64,000 bases of DNA from Magnetospirillum sp902729445 (GCF_902729445.1 NZ_CACVCE010000002.1:77580-141579), one strand, 5' to 3'; shown: positions 8,225 to 17,212, counted from the first letter of the stretch. Notes: a model not told the origin generated them from the sequence alone. Numbers and translations are program-made.

Positions 8225-8238
8225 TTGACCAAGGTCAC
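8225..8238. promoter_or_regulatory. FNR/NNR-type binding site between sco and nosZ
   Basis: TTGAC-CAAG-GTCAC is an imperfect inverted repeat differing from the palindrome at the last position. Its centre is about 92 nt before the nosZ ATG, so a transcript starting 41.5 nt downstream would have a leader of about 50 nt. It also lies about 69 nt from the sco start on the other strand and could serve both genes. The match is weaker than the site at 5906. Confidence 0.5.
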
Positions 8239-8323
8239 GGCTGGCCGAACCTCGCGCCCTCATCCTCACCGGCGAAGTGTTGGGTCATCTGATATCCCAT
8301 TTAACAGATCATAGGTGGGGAAA

Positions 8324-10621
8324 ATGAAACGTACCATGAAGCTGGCGAGCCTGCTCGCCACGGTGAGCTTTGGCGTTCTGGCAGCCAGCGAAGCTCTGTC
8401 GGCGGAAAGCCTGGCCGACGTGATGAAGCGCCGGGGCCTGAATGAAAAGGACGTCCTGGCCGCCGCCAAGACCTACACGCCCACCGGCAAGCGCGACGAA
8501 TTCGTCGTGTTCTCCTCGGGTGGCCAAAGCGGTCAGGTGATCGTTTACGGCATCCCGTCGATGCGTATCTTGAAGTATATCGGCGTCTTCACCCCCGAGC
8601 CCTGGCAGGGCTATGGTTTCGATGACGAATCCAAGCGCGTCCTGCGCGAAGGATCGGTGGTCGATGGTCGCGAGATCACCTTCGGCGACACCCACCATCC
8701 GGCGATTTCCGAAACCAATGGCGAATATGACGGCCAGTTCCTGTTCATCAACGACAAGAACACGCCCCGTATCGCGGTCATCGACCTCAAGGACTTCGAG
8801 ACCAAGCAGATCGTCCTGAACCCGATCCTGCAGTCGGAACACGGCGGTACCTTCGTGTCGCCGAACACCGACTACATCATCGAGGCGGCGCAGTATCCGG
8901 CCCCGCTGGGTGGCGACTTCGTGCCCCTGGAGCAGTTCAACGAAAAGTATCGTGGCGCCGTCACCTACTGGAAGTTCAACCGCGCCGAAGGCCGCATCGA
9001 GCCCGAGAACTCGTTCTCGCTCGAACTGCCGCCCTACAGCCAGGACCTGTCCGACTTCGGCAAGGGCCCGTCGGATGGCTGGTCGTTCACCAACTCGTTC
9101 TGCGCCGAGCGTTATGTCGGCGGCATCGAGCGCGGCCGTCCGCCGTTCGAAGCGGGCTGCTCGGCCAAGGACACCGACTTCCTGCACGTGGTGAACTGGA
9201 AGAAGGCCGAAGAGCTGTTCAAGGCCGGCAAGGTCAAGAAGATCAAGGGCCATTCCGTCATCGACCTGGCAACCGCCGCCAAGGAAGGCGTGCTGTTCCT
9301 GATCCCAGAGCCGAAGAGCCCGCACGGCGTGGACGTCACCCCGGACGGCAAGTTCATCACCGTTTCGGGCAAACTCGACACCCACACCTCGATCTTCTCG
9401 TTCGAAAAGATCCAGGCGCAGATCAAGGCCGGTGCCTTCGCCGGCAAGGACGAGTACGGCATTCCGATCCTGGATATGCAGAAGTCGCTGCATAAGCAGG
9501 TGGAAATCGGCCTTGGCCCGCTGCACACCCAGTACGATTCCAAGCCCTGCGTCGCCTATACCTCGGTGTATGTCGATTCGCAGCTGGCCAAGTGGGATTA
9601 TTGCGAAGGCAAGGTGCTGGACAAGATCTCGATCCACTACAACATCGGCCACTTGATGGCCATGGAAGGCGATTCGGCCAAGCCGGCCGGCAAGTACGTG
9701 GTGGCGCTGAACAAGCTGGCCATCGACCGCTTCAACCCGGTCGGCCCGCTGCATCCGCAGAACCACCAGCTGATCGACGCCTCGAACGACAAGCTGCAGC
9801 TGCTGTACGACATGCCGCTGCCGCTGGGCGAGCCCCACTACGCGGTGGCGATCTCGGCCGACAAGCTGAAGCCGCATATCCGCTACCCGCACGGCACCGA
9901 TTCCCGCACCGAGAAGAAGCATCCCGCTTCGGTGCGCGCCGGTCAGGAGCGGACCGAGCGTAGCCCGGGCAAGGTCGAGGTGTTCGGCACCGTCATCCGT
10001 TCGCACATCACGCCCGAAATCATCGAGGCGAGCGAAGGCGACGAGGTGATCATCCACCTGACCAACCTGGAACGCGCCCAGGACGAGACGCACGGCTTCG
10101 CCATCTCGAAGCACAACGTCAACCTGTCGCTCGAGCCGGGCAAGACCGCCTCGGTCACCTTCAAGGCCAACAAGGCCGGCACCTATCCCTATTACTGCAC
10201 CGAGTTCTGCTCGGCGCTGCATCTGGAGATGGAAGGCTACCTGCTGGTTCAGCCCGCCAACTACAAGGCGGCCGACACCGCCAAGGGCAAGGAAGGCGTG
10301 GCCTATACCCAGAAGGACTATGACGCTCGCGTCGCGTCCAACGTCGCCACCCAGAAGGTCATCGACAGCGTCGTCGGCTACATCACCAGCGTCAACTACA
10401 AGGACTTCCCGTCCGTGGTCGCCCTGGTGGAAGACGCCACCGATCAGCTGAACTTCGCCAAGGGCGCCAAGGACAAGTCCGAGGACTTCGCGAAGAAGGC
10501 CGATTGGCAGAACGCCATGCTGTGGGCCGAGCAGTGGTTCCAGTATCAGGTCAAGGCCGCCGACATCGGCATCCGCGCCAAGACCTACCTCGAGCAGAAC
10601 GGGGCCAAGAAGGTCCAGTAA
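8324..10621 (+). CDS. nosZ: Nitrous oxide reductase, clade II (Sec-exported)
   Basis: This periplasmic copper enzyme reduces N2O to N2. The 765-residue protein has a Sec-type signal (MKRTMKLASLLATVSFGVLA) with no twin-arginine motif. It has DTHHP near residue 122 without the extra histidine of typical NosZ, and EPHYA rather than EPHD. These are the marks of clade II (atypical) NosZ. The beta-propeller CuZ domain is followed by the CuA cupredoxin domain, with ligands C625, C629, H633 and M636 in CTEFCSALHLEM. About 120 residues follow the CuA domain, are helical-looking and Lys-rich, and contain no CxxCH haem site. The ATG at 8324 follows GGTGGGG; a GTG 9 nt upstream was rejected. Confidence 0.96.
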   Translation: MKRTMKLASLLATVSFGVLAASEALSAESLADVMKRRGLNEKDVLAAAKTYTPTGKRDEFVVFSSGGQSGQVIVYGIPSMRILKYIGVFTPEPWQGYGFDDESKRVLREGSVVDGREITFGDTHHPAISETNGEYDGQFLFINDKNTPRIAVIDLKDFETKQIVLNPILQSEHGGTFVSPNTDYIIEAAQYPAPLGGDFVPLEQFNEKYRGAVTYWKFNRAEGRIEPENSFSLELPPYSQDLSDFGKGPSDGWSFTNSFCAERYVGGIERGRPPFEAGCSAKDTDFLHVVNWKKAEELFKAGKVKKIKGHSVIDLATAAKEGVLFLIPEPKSPHGVDVTPDGKFITVSGKLDTHTSIFSFEKIQAQIKAGAFAGKDEYGIPILDMQKSLHKQVEIGLGPLHTQYDSKPCVAYTSVYVDSQLAKWDYCEGKVLDKISIHYNIGHLMAMEGDSAKPAGKYVVALNKLAIDRFNPVGPLHPQNHQLIDASNDKLQLLYDMPLPLGEPHYAVAISADKLKPHIRYPHGTDSRTEKKHPASVRAGQERTERSPGKVEVFGTVIRSHITPEIIEASEGDEVIIHLTNLERAQDETHGFAISKHNVNLSLEPGKTASVTFKANKAGTYPYYCTEFCSALHLEMEGYLLVQPANYKAADTAKGKEGVAYTQKDYDARVASNVATQKVIDSVVGYITSVNYKDFPSVVALVEDATDQLNFAKGAKDKSEDFAKKADWQNAMLWAEQWFQYQVKAADIGIRAKTYLEQNGAKKVQ

Positions 10622-10652
10622 GGCTTGAGGCCGAAACAGTAACCGAAGTGCT

Positions 10653-10678
10653 CGGGGGGCGGAGAAATCCGCCCCCCG
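10653..10678 (+). terminator. Strong hairpin between nosZ and the first cytochrome gene (attenuator-like)
   Basis: An 11-bp perfect stem (CGGGGGGCGGA at 10653-10663 with its complement at 10668-10678) is closed by a GAAA tetraloop. Only two T bases follow, so it is not a full intrinsic terminator. It probably stabilises the nosZ message or partly lowers expression of the downstream genes. Confidence 0.6.
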
Positions 10679-10704
10679 TTGCCTGAAAGGCCAAGGAGAG
10701 ATTG

Positions 10705-11310
10705 ATGATTGTCAAATCCACCCCGACCCTTACGGCCCTGACCCTGGTCCTGGGGCTGGTGGCCGCCGGCCCGGCTCTGGCCGCCGACGGCAAGCAATTG
10801 TTCGCCGACAAGGGCTGCACCGCCTGCCACGGCGAAGACGCCAACACGCCGCTGGAACCGGGCTATCCGCGCCTGTCCGGCCAGAACGCCGAATACGCCT
10901 TCACCCAGTTGAAGGACATGAAGTCGGGTAAGCGCAATAACGGCCTGTCGCCCGATACCATGAAGCCGATCCTGGAAGAGGTGACCGAGGAAGAGATGAA
11001 GGCCCTGGCCGACTATCTGGCCAGCCTGCCGCGCCTGACCGCCGCCACCACGCCGACGTCCGGCGAGGGCAAGAAGCTTTACATGACCAAGACCTGCGTC
11101 GCCTGCCACGGCAAGGACGGCCTGAAGCCGGTCTTGAAGACCTATCCCTTCGTCGGCGGCCAGGACCAGAAATACATCCTGACCCAGATGATGGACATCA
11201 AGACCAGCAAGCGCGTCAACGGACTGACCAACGCCATGCAGCCGGTCATGCATCTGGTCCAAGACAGCGAGATCGAGGCCATCGCCGAGTTCTTAGCCAA
11301 CGTCAAGTGA
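10705..11310 (+). CDS. Dihaem cytochrome c (NosC-like)
   Basis: A 201-residue periplasmic protein with a Sec signal (TALTLVLGLVAAGPALAA) and two CxxCH haem c sites, CTACH and CVACH, each in a cytochrome c domain of c4 type. Likely methionine ligands lie in the NGLSPDTM and NAMQPVM regions. In clade II nos clusters such cytochromes are thought to carry electrons from the NosGH quinol-oxidising branch to NosZ. The ATG at 10705 has AAGGAG 7 nt upstream. The Wolinella NosC proteins are monohaem, so this is a functional rather than a strict counterpart. Confidence 0.85.
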   Translation: MIVKSTPTLTALTLVLGLVAAGPALAADGKQLFADKGCTACHGEDANTPLEPGYPRLSGQNAEYAFTQLKDMKSGKRNNGLSPDTMKPILEEVTEEEMKALADYLASLPRLTAATTPTSGEGKKLYMTKTCVACHGKDGLKPVLKTYPFVGGQDQKYILTQMMDIKTSKRVNGLTNAMQPVMHLVQDSEIEAIAEFLANVK

Positions 11311-11367
11311 CCCGGGGGGTGGGGGGTATAAGTTTTGTCTAAAGAACCCTTGTGTGGAGAGAGAGGA

Positions 11368-12123
11368 ATGAAGACGCTGATTCGCGCCGTTGCCGTGGCC
11401 CTGGTCGCCACCGCTGCATTCGGGACCGCTGCCTACGCCGCTGGTGCCAAGGACAAGCCGGCCCAGGGCAAAAGCCTGGGTGACAAGGATTATCAGTGGA
11501 ACGCCAATGGCGGCGAAAAGGACGAGGCCCTGCACCTGAAGCCCGACCTCAAGAACGGCCGCGACGTTTATGAAGTCTGTGCCGCCTGCCACCTGCCGGA
11601 AGGCTGGGGCCAGACCGACGGCACCTTCCCGCAGCTGGCCGGTCAGCACAACAAGGTCATCATCAAGCAGCTGGCCGACATCCGCGCGCTGAACCGCGAC
11701 AACCCGACCATGTACCCGTTCGCGCTGCCCGACCAGATCGGTGGCCCGCAGGCCATCGCCGATGTCGCCGCCTATATCGGCACCTTGAAGATGAACCCCG
11801 AGCCCGGCTACGGCGACGGCAAGGACCTGGAGCACGGCAAGAAGCTCTATAAGGAACAGTGCGCCCGCTGCCACGGCGACCACGGCCAGGGTGACAACGA
11901 CAAGTATTATCCGCGCCTGGAAAGCCAGCACTACAATTACCTGCTGCGCCAGTACCAGTGGATCAAGGAAGGCAAGCGCCGCAACGCCAACCCGGAAATG
12001 GTCAAGCAGATCCAGTGGATGACTGACCGCGACACCAAGGCGGTGCTGGATTACGTCTCGCGCATCAAGCCGCCGGCCAATCTGATCGGCCCCAAGGGCT
12101 GGAAGAACCCCGACTTCGAGTAA
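11368..12123 (+). CDS. Dihaem cytochrome c (second NosC-like)
   Basis: A 251-residue exported protein with a signal peptide (TLIRAVAVALVATAAFGTAA) and two haem sites, CAACH and CARCH, again in a c4-like duplicated arrangement. Conserved segments near the haem sites include FPQLAGQH and YPRLESQH. It is probably a second electron carrier to NosZ, paired with the cytochrome encoded just upstream. The ATG at 11368 follows GAGAGAGAGG; an earlier start would add 11 non-signal residues. The gap to nosB is 63 nt. Confidence 0.83.
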   Translation: MKTLIRAVAVALVATAAFGTAAYAAGAKDKPAQGKSLGDKDYQWNANGGEKDEALHLKPDLKNGRDVYEVCAACHLPEGWGQTDGTFPQLAGQHNKVIIKQLADIRALNRDNPTMYPFALPDQIGGPQAIADVAAYIGTLKMNPEPGYGDGKDLEHGKKLYKEQCARCHGDHGQGDNDKYYPRLESQHYNYLLRQYQWIKEGKRRNANPEMVKQIQWMTDRDTKAVLDYVSRIKPPANLIGPKGWKNPDFE

Positions 12124-12186
12124 TCACGCCCTGACCGGTGGGGGAGGGGGCTGCCCTCCTCCTCCATCCAATGCCAAGAGGTTGCC

Positions 12187-12843
12187 ATGCAGACCCAGGA
12201 CAAGGGCAAGCTGACGCTCGCCTTCCGTGCCCTCACCGTCGCCGCCGCGTTGCTGATCGGGGGCGCGTTCTTCTCTCCCATCTGGTGGGTGGCCTTGAAG
12301 GCGCCGAACTATCCGGCTCAGACCTTCCCGGACGGCGTGCGGATCCACTTCCACGTCAACGGCGTGTTCAACGGCTGCAAGGAGCGGCCGAAGACCGACG
12401 ACGTCTACGAGGAAGAGGCCCTGGACTGCGTCCACGAAATGAACGTCATCAACCATTTCATCGGCATGGAACCGATCGAGAAGGGCGCCCGTCTGGAAAT
12501 CGCCGCCGCGCCCTATCTGTTTGCCCTGGTCGGCGTGATGCTGGTGGCTTTTCTGTTCTATTCCGGGCCGTTCTGGTGGGTGCTGCCGATGTCGGGCATG
12601 GTGATCCCCATCGCCTTCGTCGCCGATTACGCCGCCTGGCTGTGGTGGTTCGGCCACAATCTGCACCCGTGGGGCGCCTTCACCGTCAAGCCCTTCATGC
12701 CGACGGTGTTCGGCGAGGGCAAGGTCGCCCAGTTCGGGACCTTCTCGTATCCCCATTACGGCTTCGGCCTGTTGGTTGCCGGCGCCTTGTTGCTTGTCCT
12801 GGCCGCGTTGCTGCGGCGCAAGAGCCTTAAATCGGACGGTTGA
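12187..12843 (+). CDS. nosB: NosB-like membrane protein
   Basis: A 218-residue inner-membrane protein with about four to five hydrophobic segments: an N-terminal helix (ALTVAAALLIGGAFFSPIWW), two or three in the middle and one at the C-terminus. A periplasmic stretch rich in Cys/His (NGVFNGCKE, LDCVHEMN, INHFIG) separates the first two. Proteins of this type sit next to nosZ only in clade II clusters and are called NosB; their molecular role is unknown. The gene follows the cytochrome pair and precedes nosD in the order seen in many clade II operons. The name rests on context and topology. Confidence 0.78.
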   Translation: MQTQDKGKLTLAFRALTVAAALLIGGAFFSPIWWVALKAPNYPAQTFPDGVRIHFHVNGVFNGCKERPKTDDVYEEEALDCVHEMNVINHFIGMEPIEKGARLEIAAAPYLFALVGVMLVAFLFYSGPFWWVLPMSGMVIPIAFVADYAAWLWWFGHNLHPWGAFTVKPFMPTVFGEGKVAQFGTFSYPHYGFGLLVAGALLLVLAALLRRKSLKSDG

Positions 12844-12862
12844 ACTTGTCGAGGTGATGACC

Positions 12863-14134
12863 ATGCGACCCTCGCCCCGGGTCCTGTTGTCCGTCGCTGC
12901 CGGCCTTGGCGCCCTGTGGGCCGCTGTGTCGGGGGCGACCATCCAGGCGCCGCCCGCCAAGGACGCCCGCCTGATCCAGGACATGATCGACCAGGCCGAT
13001 GCGGGCGCCGAACTGGTGGTGCCCCCCGGTCGCTGGAACGGCCGCCTGGTGGTGGACAAGCCGATCGTTCTGGACGGCAAGGGCCAGGCCACCATCGATG
13101 CCGGCGGGTTCGGCACGGTGCTGGTGGTCAAGACCTCGGGCGCCACCGTGCGCGGCCTGAAGCTGGTCGGCACCGGCGAGAATCACGACACCGAGGATGC
13201 CGGCATCCAGGTGCGCGGCAACAACAACGTGGTCAAGGACAACGTCATCGAGGATGCGCTGTTCGGCATCGACCTGCAGCAATCCCATTTCAACGTCCTG
13301 CGCCGCAATCACATCACCTCGAAGCAGCGCGACCTGGGGCTTCGGGGCGACGGCATCCGCCTGTGGTATTCCGACGACAATAGTCTGGAAGACAATACCT
13401 TGAAGGACAGCCGCGACTTCGTGCTGTGGTATTCGAAGCGCAACAAGGTCACCGGCACCCTGTCCGAGGGCAACCGCTACGGCCTGCATTTCATGTTCTC
13501 GGCCGACAACATCATCGAGAACAACCACTTCCTGCACAATTCGGCCGGCATCTCGATGATGTACGACCAGGGCGACGTGGTACGCGGCAACGTCATCGCC
13601 CATTCGGTCGGCGCCACCGGCACCTGCATCTCGCTGAAGGAAGCCAGCGACATCGTCATCGAGGGCAACGAGCTGGTCTATTGCGCCAACGGCATCTTTC
13701 TCGACGTGTCGCCGTTCCAGCCCGACAGTACCAACCGCATCACCAACAACCGCATCGCCTTCAACGACATCGCCATTTCCTTCCTGAACGATTGGAAGGG
13801 CAATGTGTTCACCGGCAACCGCATCGAAAGCAACATGACCGAGGTGGCGGTGTTCGGCGGCGGATCGGCCAAGCGCAACGAATGGGACGGCAATTCGTGG
13901 GATTCCTATGAAGGCTTCGACCGAGACGGCGACGGCATCGGCGACCGGCCGCACAAGGTGATGAACTATGCCAGCCGCATCTGGATGGAACTGCCCAATA
14001 CCCGCTTCTTCAAGGGGACAGCGGTCCTTGAGGTGATCGACTTCCTGGACCGCCTGGCCCCCTTCTCGGAACCCGAATTGTTGCTGGAGGACGGCCACCC
14101 GGTGGTGGCCCGAGCCCAGGAGAGGAAATCATGA
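12863..14134 (+). CDS. nosD: NosD, periplasmic NosZ maturation protein
   Basis: A 423-residue exported protein with a signal peptide (VLLSVAAGLGALWAAVSGA) and a long right-handed beta-helix made of NosD/CASH repeats, with Asn-rich turns such as NNNVVKDNV and NRITNNRIAF. NosD works with the NosFY ABC transporter in assembling the copper-sulfur CuZ centre of NosZ. The ATG at 12863 was chosen for its GAGG spacing; an ATG two codons earlier is equally possible. Its stop overlaps the nosG start by 4 nt, so translation is coupled. Confidence 0.93.
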   Translation: MRPSPRVLLSVAAGLGALWAAVSGATIQAPPAKDARLIQDMIDQADAGAELVVPPGRWNGRLVVDKPIVLDGKGQATIDAGGFGTVLVVKTSGATVRGLKLVGTGENHDTEDAGIQVRGNNNVVKDNVIEDALFGIDLQQSHFNVLRRNHITSKQRDLGLRGDGIRLWYSDDNSLEDNTLKDSRDFVLWYSKRNKVTGTLSEGNRYGLHFMFSADNIIENNHFLHNSAGISMMYDQGDVVRGNVIAHSVGATGTCISLKEASDIVIEGNELVYCANGIFLDVSPFQPDSTNRITNNRIAFNDIAISFLNDWKGNVFTGNRIESNMTEVAVFGGGSAKRNEWDGNSWDSYEGFDRDGDGIGDRPHKVMNYASRIWMELPNTRFFKGTAVLEVIDFLDRLAPFSEPELLLEDGHPVVARAQERKS

Positions 14135-14880
14135 GCGCGAAGCCCAAGCCGCCGCCCCATGTGCAACTGGAATATCGCCGCCGCTTCCTGCGCTCGGTCC
14201 TGCTGGGCGGCCTGGCCGTCGGCGGCTCGCTGGCCGGCTGGCTGCCGCTGGCCCGCGCGCACGAGGCGCGCCTGCGCCCGCCCGGCGCGCTGGACGAGAA
14301 CCAGTTCCTGGCCTCTTGCATCAAGTGCGGCCAGTGCGTCCAGGTCTGCCCGGTCGAGGCCATCGTCCTGGGCGACATCACCGAAGGCTTCGGCCTGGGC
14401 GTGCCCCATATCGACGCCCGCGTTCAGGCCTGCGACTTCTCGTGCGACGCGGTGCAATGCATCCTGGCCTGCCCGACCGGCGCGCTGACCCATACCCTGT
14501 CCAAGAAGGAAGAGGTCCGCATGGGCCTGGCCCGGCTGGACAAGCCCGACATCTGCCTGGCCCGCCAGGGCGCCGGCTTCAAGGGCCAAGCGCGCGGCGC
14601 CGGCTTTCCCGGCATCCATCGTTATGAAAAGGTCGATCGCTGGAACCCGATCAAGATCGCCGACCATCCCTATGATCTGGAATTGTGCGATCTGTGCGTC
14701 CGCGAATGCCCGATCGAGGGCGCCATCCGCCTGGTGCCGATGAGTGACGATTCCGCCGACAAGCGCCGTACCCCCGAGATCACCGAGAAATGCGTCGGCT
14801 GTGGCATGTGCGAGATGATCTGCCCGACCGAGCCGGCGGCGATCGTCATCGATGCCCGCAAGCAGTGGGGGCAATCATGA
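14131..14880 (+). CDS. nosG: NosG, NapG-like ferredoxin-type protein
   Basis: A 249-residue protein with an N-terminal export signal following an RRRFLR motif that suggests Tat export. It carries ferredoxin-like cysteine clusters: CIKCGQCVQVCP, CDAVQCILACP, CDLCVRECP and CVGCGMCEMICP. In the clade II nos system NosG and NosH are proposed to form a menaquinol dehydrogenase like NapGH, passing electrons to periplasmic cytochromes and then NosZ. It overlaps both neighbours by 4 nt (ATGA), so nosD-nosG-nosH are translationally coupled. It is also very close to NapG; only its location in the nos operon gives the NosG name. Confidence 0.9.
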   Translation: MSAKPKPPPHVQLEYRRRFLRSVLLGGLAVGGSLAGWLPLARAHEARLRPPGALDENQFLASCIKCGQCVQVCPVEAIVLGDITEGFGLGVPHIDARVQACDFSCDAVQCILACPTGALTHTLSKKEEVRMGLARLDKPDICLARQGAGFKGQARGAGFPGIHRYEKVDRWNPIKIADHPYDLELCDLCVRECPIEGAIRLVPMSDDSADKRRTPEITEKCVGCGMCEMICPTEPAAIVIDARKQWGQS

Positions 14881-15851
14881 GCCTGATCCAATCCCTGGCC
14901 ATCATGCTGGGCCGCGATCCGACCAAGCCGGCGCCCGAAGAATATTCCGCCGAGGCCGCCGCCATTCACGCGGCCAAGCGGGCCCACAAGCTGGATGCCG
15001 CCGAGCGCGAGGCCATCGCCCGCGAACAGCACGAATCCCACAAGGTCCACACCTGGCGCAACCGCCGTTGGATCACGTTGCTGCTGGTCAACCTGCTGTT
15101 CGTGGCGTCCTACCGTTTCGACGTTCAGCTGATCGAAGGCGCGCTGACCGCGTCGCGGGTCATCGGTTTCCACTTCGCCGACCTCAATTCGGCGCTGCAG
15201 GTGACGCTGGCCTTCAAGACCATCCTGATCAACCTGATCATCGGCACCACCACGGTATTGTTCATGTGGTGGCTGCTGGGCGGCCGGACCTTCTGTTCGT
15301 GGGTCTGCCCCTATCACCTGCTGGCCGAATGGGCCGAGGCGCTGCACCTGAAGCTGGCGGCGAAGAAGCTGGTCAAGGACCATGTGCTGCACAGGCGGAC
15401 CCGGGTGGTGATGTACGTGATCTTCGCGGGCCTGGCGCTCGCCACCGGCTATACCGTGTTCGAGACCATCTCGCCCACCGGCATCCTCAGCCGCGCCCTG
15501 ATCTATGGTCCCAGCCTGGCCCTGGCCATCGTCGCCTTGCTGCTGGCGCTGGAAGTGGCCTATTCGCGGCGGATGTGGTGCCGCTACATGTGCCCGATCG
15601 GCATCACCTATGCCATGGTCGGCGCCGTCAGCCCGGTCCGCGTCGTCTACCGCCCGCTCGACTGCCACCACGAAGGCGCGTGCCGCAAGGTGTGCCTGGT
15701 GCCCCATGTGCTGGACATGACCAAGAAGGGCTACGCCCCCCAGGTCAATAACGGCATCGGCGCCGACTGCACCCGGTGCGGCCTGTGCGTCGATATCTGC
15801 CCGACCGGGTCGCTGAAGTTCGAGGTCAAGGGCCTCGACAGGTTGCTGTAG
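14877..15851 (+). CDS. nosH: NosH, NapH-like quinol dehydrogenase membrane subunit
   Basis: A 324-residue membrane protein with about four transmembrane helices after a charged cytoplasmic N-terminus. Two CxxxCP motifs, TFCSWVCPYHL and WCRYMCPIGI, are conserved in the NapH/NosR C-terminal family. A C-terminal region carries two 4Fe-4S motifs (CRKVCLVP context and CTRCGLCVDICP). It should oxidise (mena)quinol in the membrane and pass electrons to NosG. The start is the ATG overlapping the nosG stop. There is no NosR in the window, as expected for clade II clusters. Confidence 0.9.
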   Translation: MSLIQSLAIMLGRDPTKPAPEEYSAEAAAIHAAKRAHKLDAAEREAIAREQHESHKVHTWRNRRWITLLLVNLLFVASYRFDVQLIEGALTASRVIGFHFADLNSALQVTLAFKTILINLIIGTTTVLFMWWLLGGRTFCSWVCPYHLLAEWAEALHLKLAAKKLVKDHVLHRRTRVVMYVIFAGLALATGYTVFETISPTGILSRALIYGPSLALAIVALLLALEVAYSRRMWCRYMCPIGITYAMVGAVSPVRVVYRPLDCHHEGACRKVCLVPHVLDMTKKGYAPQVNNGIGADCTRCGLCVDICPTGSLKFEVKGLDRLL

Positions 15852-15869
15852 GAAAGGACGAAGCTCGCC

Positions 15870-16748
15870 ATGATCCGCTTCGGCAACGTCACGAAAACCT
15901 TCAAGCGGGCCCGCGTGCTCGATGGGGTCACGCTGGACATCGCCCAGGGCGACCGCATCGCCCTGGTCGGTTCCAACGGCGCCGGCAAGACCACTTTGAT
16001 CCGCTGCCTGCTGGGCGAGTACACCCATGACGGCACGGTCGCGGTCGATGGCCTGGCGCCGCGCGACCATCGCGGCCAGGTGCTGGCCCGGGTCGGCTTC
16101 GTGCCGCAGATCCCGCCGCCCCTGAAGATGCCGGTGGGCGAACTGGTGGGCTTCGCCGCCAGCGTGTGCAAAAGCGACCCGGCCCGCATGGTGGCGGTGA
16201 TCGAGGAACTGGGGCTGGAATACGACCGCATCCGCAAGCTGCCCTTCGTCAAGCTGTCGGGCGGCATGAAGCAGAAGACCCTGATCGGCGTGGCCCTGGG
16301 CCGCGATTCCGACATCTTGATCATGGACGAGCCGGCGGCCAACCTGGACCCCGAGGCCCGTCACATCTTTTTCCGCCTGCTGGCGGCCCGCAAGGAAAGC
16401 GGCGTGATGCTGATCACCAGCCACCGCCTGGACGAGGTCGCCGCCCTGGTCAACCGTGTCATCGAGATGGATATGGGCCGGGTGGTGCTGGACGACCGCG
16501 TCGCCGACAGTGTCGATATGGCCAGCCGCATGCGCTGCAAGATCACCCTGGTCCGGCCCGACGACGCCTTCGCCCGCACATTGGGCGAGTGGCATTTCAC
16601 CGGCACCGACCGGGAATGGTCGGGGCTGGTCAACGGCCCGGACCGCCTGCGCTTCATGTGCATGCTGTCGCGTTATACCGGCCTGATCGGCGGGCTGGAA
16701 CTGGTCGAAGGCAAGGAGGGTGCGCCATGTGCTCCTGCAACGGTTTAA
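15870..16748 (+). CDS. nosF: NosF, ABC transporter ATPase
   Basis: A 292-residue ABC ATPase with Walker A GSNGAGKTTL, signature LSGGMKQK and Walker B ILIMDEPAANLD, followed by the switch histidine in ITSHRLDEV. It powers the NosY permease for the sulfur- or copper-related step of CuZ assembly. The C-terminal 70 residues extend past the ATPase core. Its 3' end overlaps the nosL start by 22 nt, and the nosL ribosome binding site AAGGAGGG lies inside nosF. Confidence 0.92.
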   Translation: MIRFGNVTKTFKRARVLDGVTLDIAQGDRIALVGSNGAGKTTLIRCLLGEYTHDGTVAVDGLAPRDHRGQVLARVGFVPQIPPPLKMPVGELVGFAASVCKSDPARMVAVIEELGLEYDRIRKLPFVKLSGGMKQKTLIGVALGRDSDILIMDEPAANLDPEARHIFFRLLAARKESGVMLITSHRLDEVAALVNRVIEMDMGRVVLDDRVADSVDMASRMRCKITLVRPDDAFARTLGEWHFTGTDREWSGLVNGPDRLRFMCMLSRYTGLIGGLELVEGKEGAPCAPATV

Positions 16749-17212
16749 CGCGGCGCGCCTTGCTGGGTCTGCTGGGCGCCGCCCTGACGGCGCCGCTGTC
16801 GGCCTGCTTCGACAAGGGCACCGGCCCGGTCGAGGTGCGCTGGGGCAAGGAATATTGCGCCTATTGCGGCATGATCATCGATGACCCGCGCTTCGCCGCC
16901 CAGGTGCGCGGTGGCCCGGACAAGAAGGTGTCGAAGTTCGACGATCTGGGCGACGCGGTACTGTGGCTGGCCAAGCAGCCCTTCGCCGACGATCCCGCCA
17001 CCGAGTTCTGGGTCGGCGACGTCGAGAAGGGGGTGTGGCTGGATGGCCGCCTGGCCTGGTACCTGTCGGGCAAGAAATCGCCGATGGCCCACAATTTCGG
17101 CGCGCTGCCCGAGCCACGGCCGGGGGCGATCAGCTTCGCCGAATTGAGGAAGACCATCCTGGAACGCGGCTCGACCAGCCGCTGCGAAACGCCCGAGCAG
17201 GGGAGCACCTGA
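16727..17212 (+). CDS. nosL: NosL, copper-binding lipoprotein
   Basis: A 161-residue lipoprotein precursor with a lipobox LSAC near residue 27 that would anchor it in the outer or inner membrane. The Cu(I)-binding CAYCGMIID motif is the hallmark of NosL, which delivers copper to NosZ. The start is fixed by an AAGGAGGG site at 16713 within nosF. The reading frame also runs upstream through nosF, but this upstream part is out-of-frame translation. It is followed by nosY after 1 nt. Confidence 0.93.
   Translation: MCSCNGLTRRALLGLLGAALTAPLSACFDKGTGPVEVRWGKEYCAYCGMIIDDPRFAAQVRGGPDKKVSKFDDLGDAVLWLAKQPFADDPATEFWVGDVEKGVWLDGRLAWYLSGKKSPMAHNFGALPEPRPGAISFAELRKTILERGSTSRCETPEQGST

Noticed and set aside
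8309..10222. Long antisense frame opposite nosZ
   Set aside because: nosZ is unmistakable on the plus strand; the antisense product is compositionally biased and lacks a domain.
16166..16726. Upstream extension of nosL within nosF
   Set aside because: It is an out-of-frame reading of nosF; a strong ribosome binding site and the lipoprotein signal fix the start at 16727.
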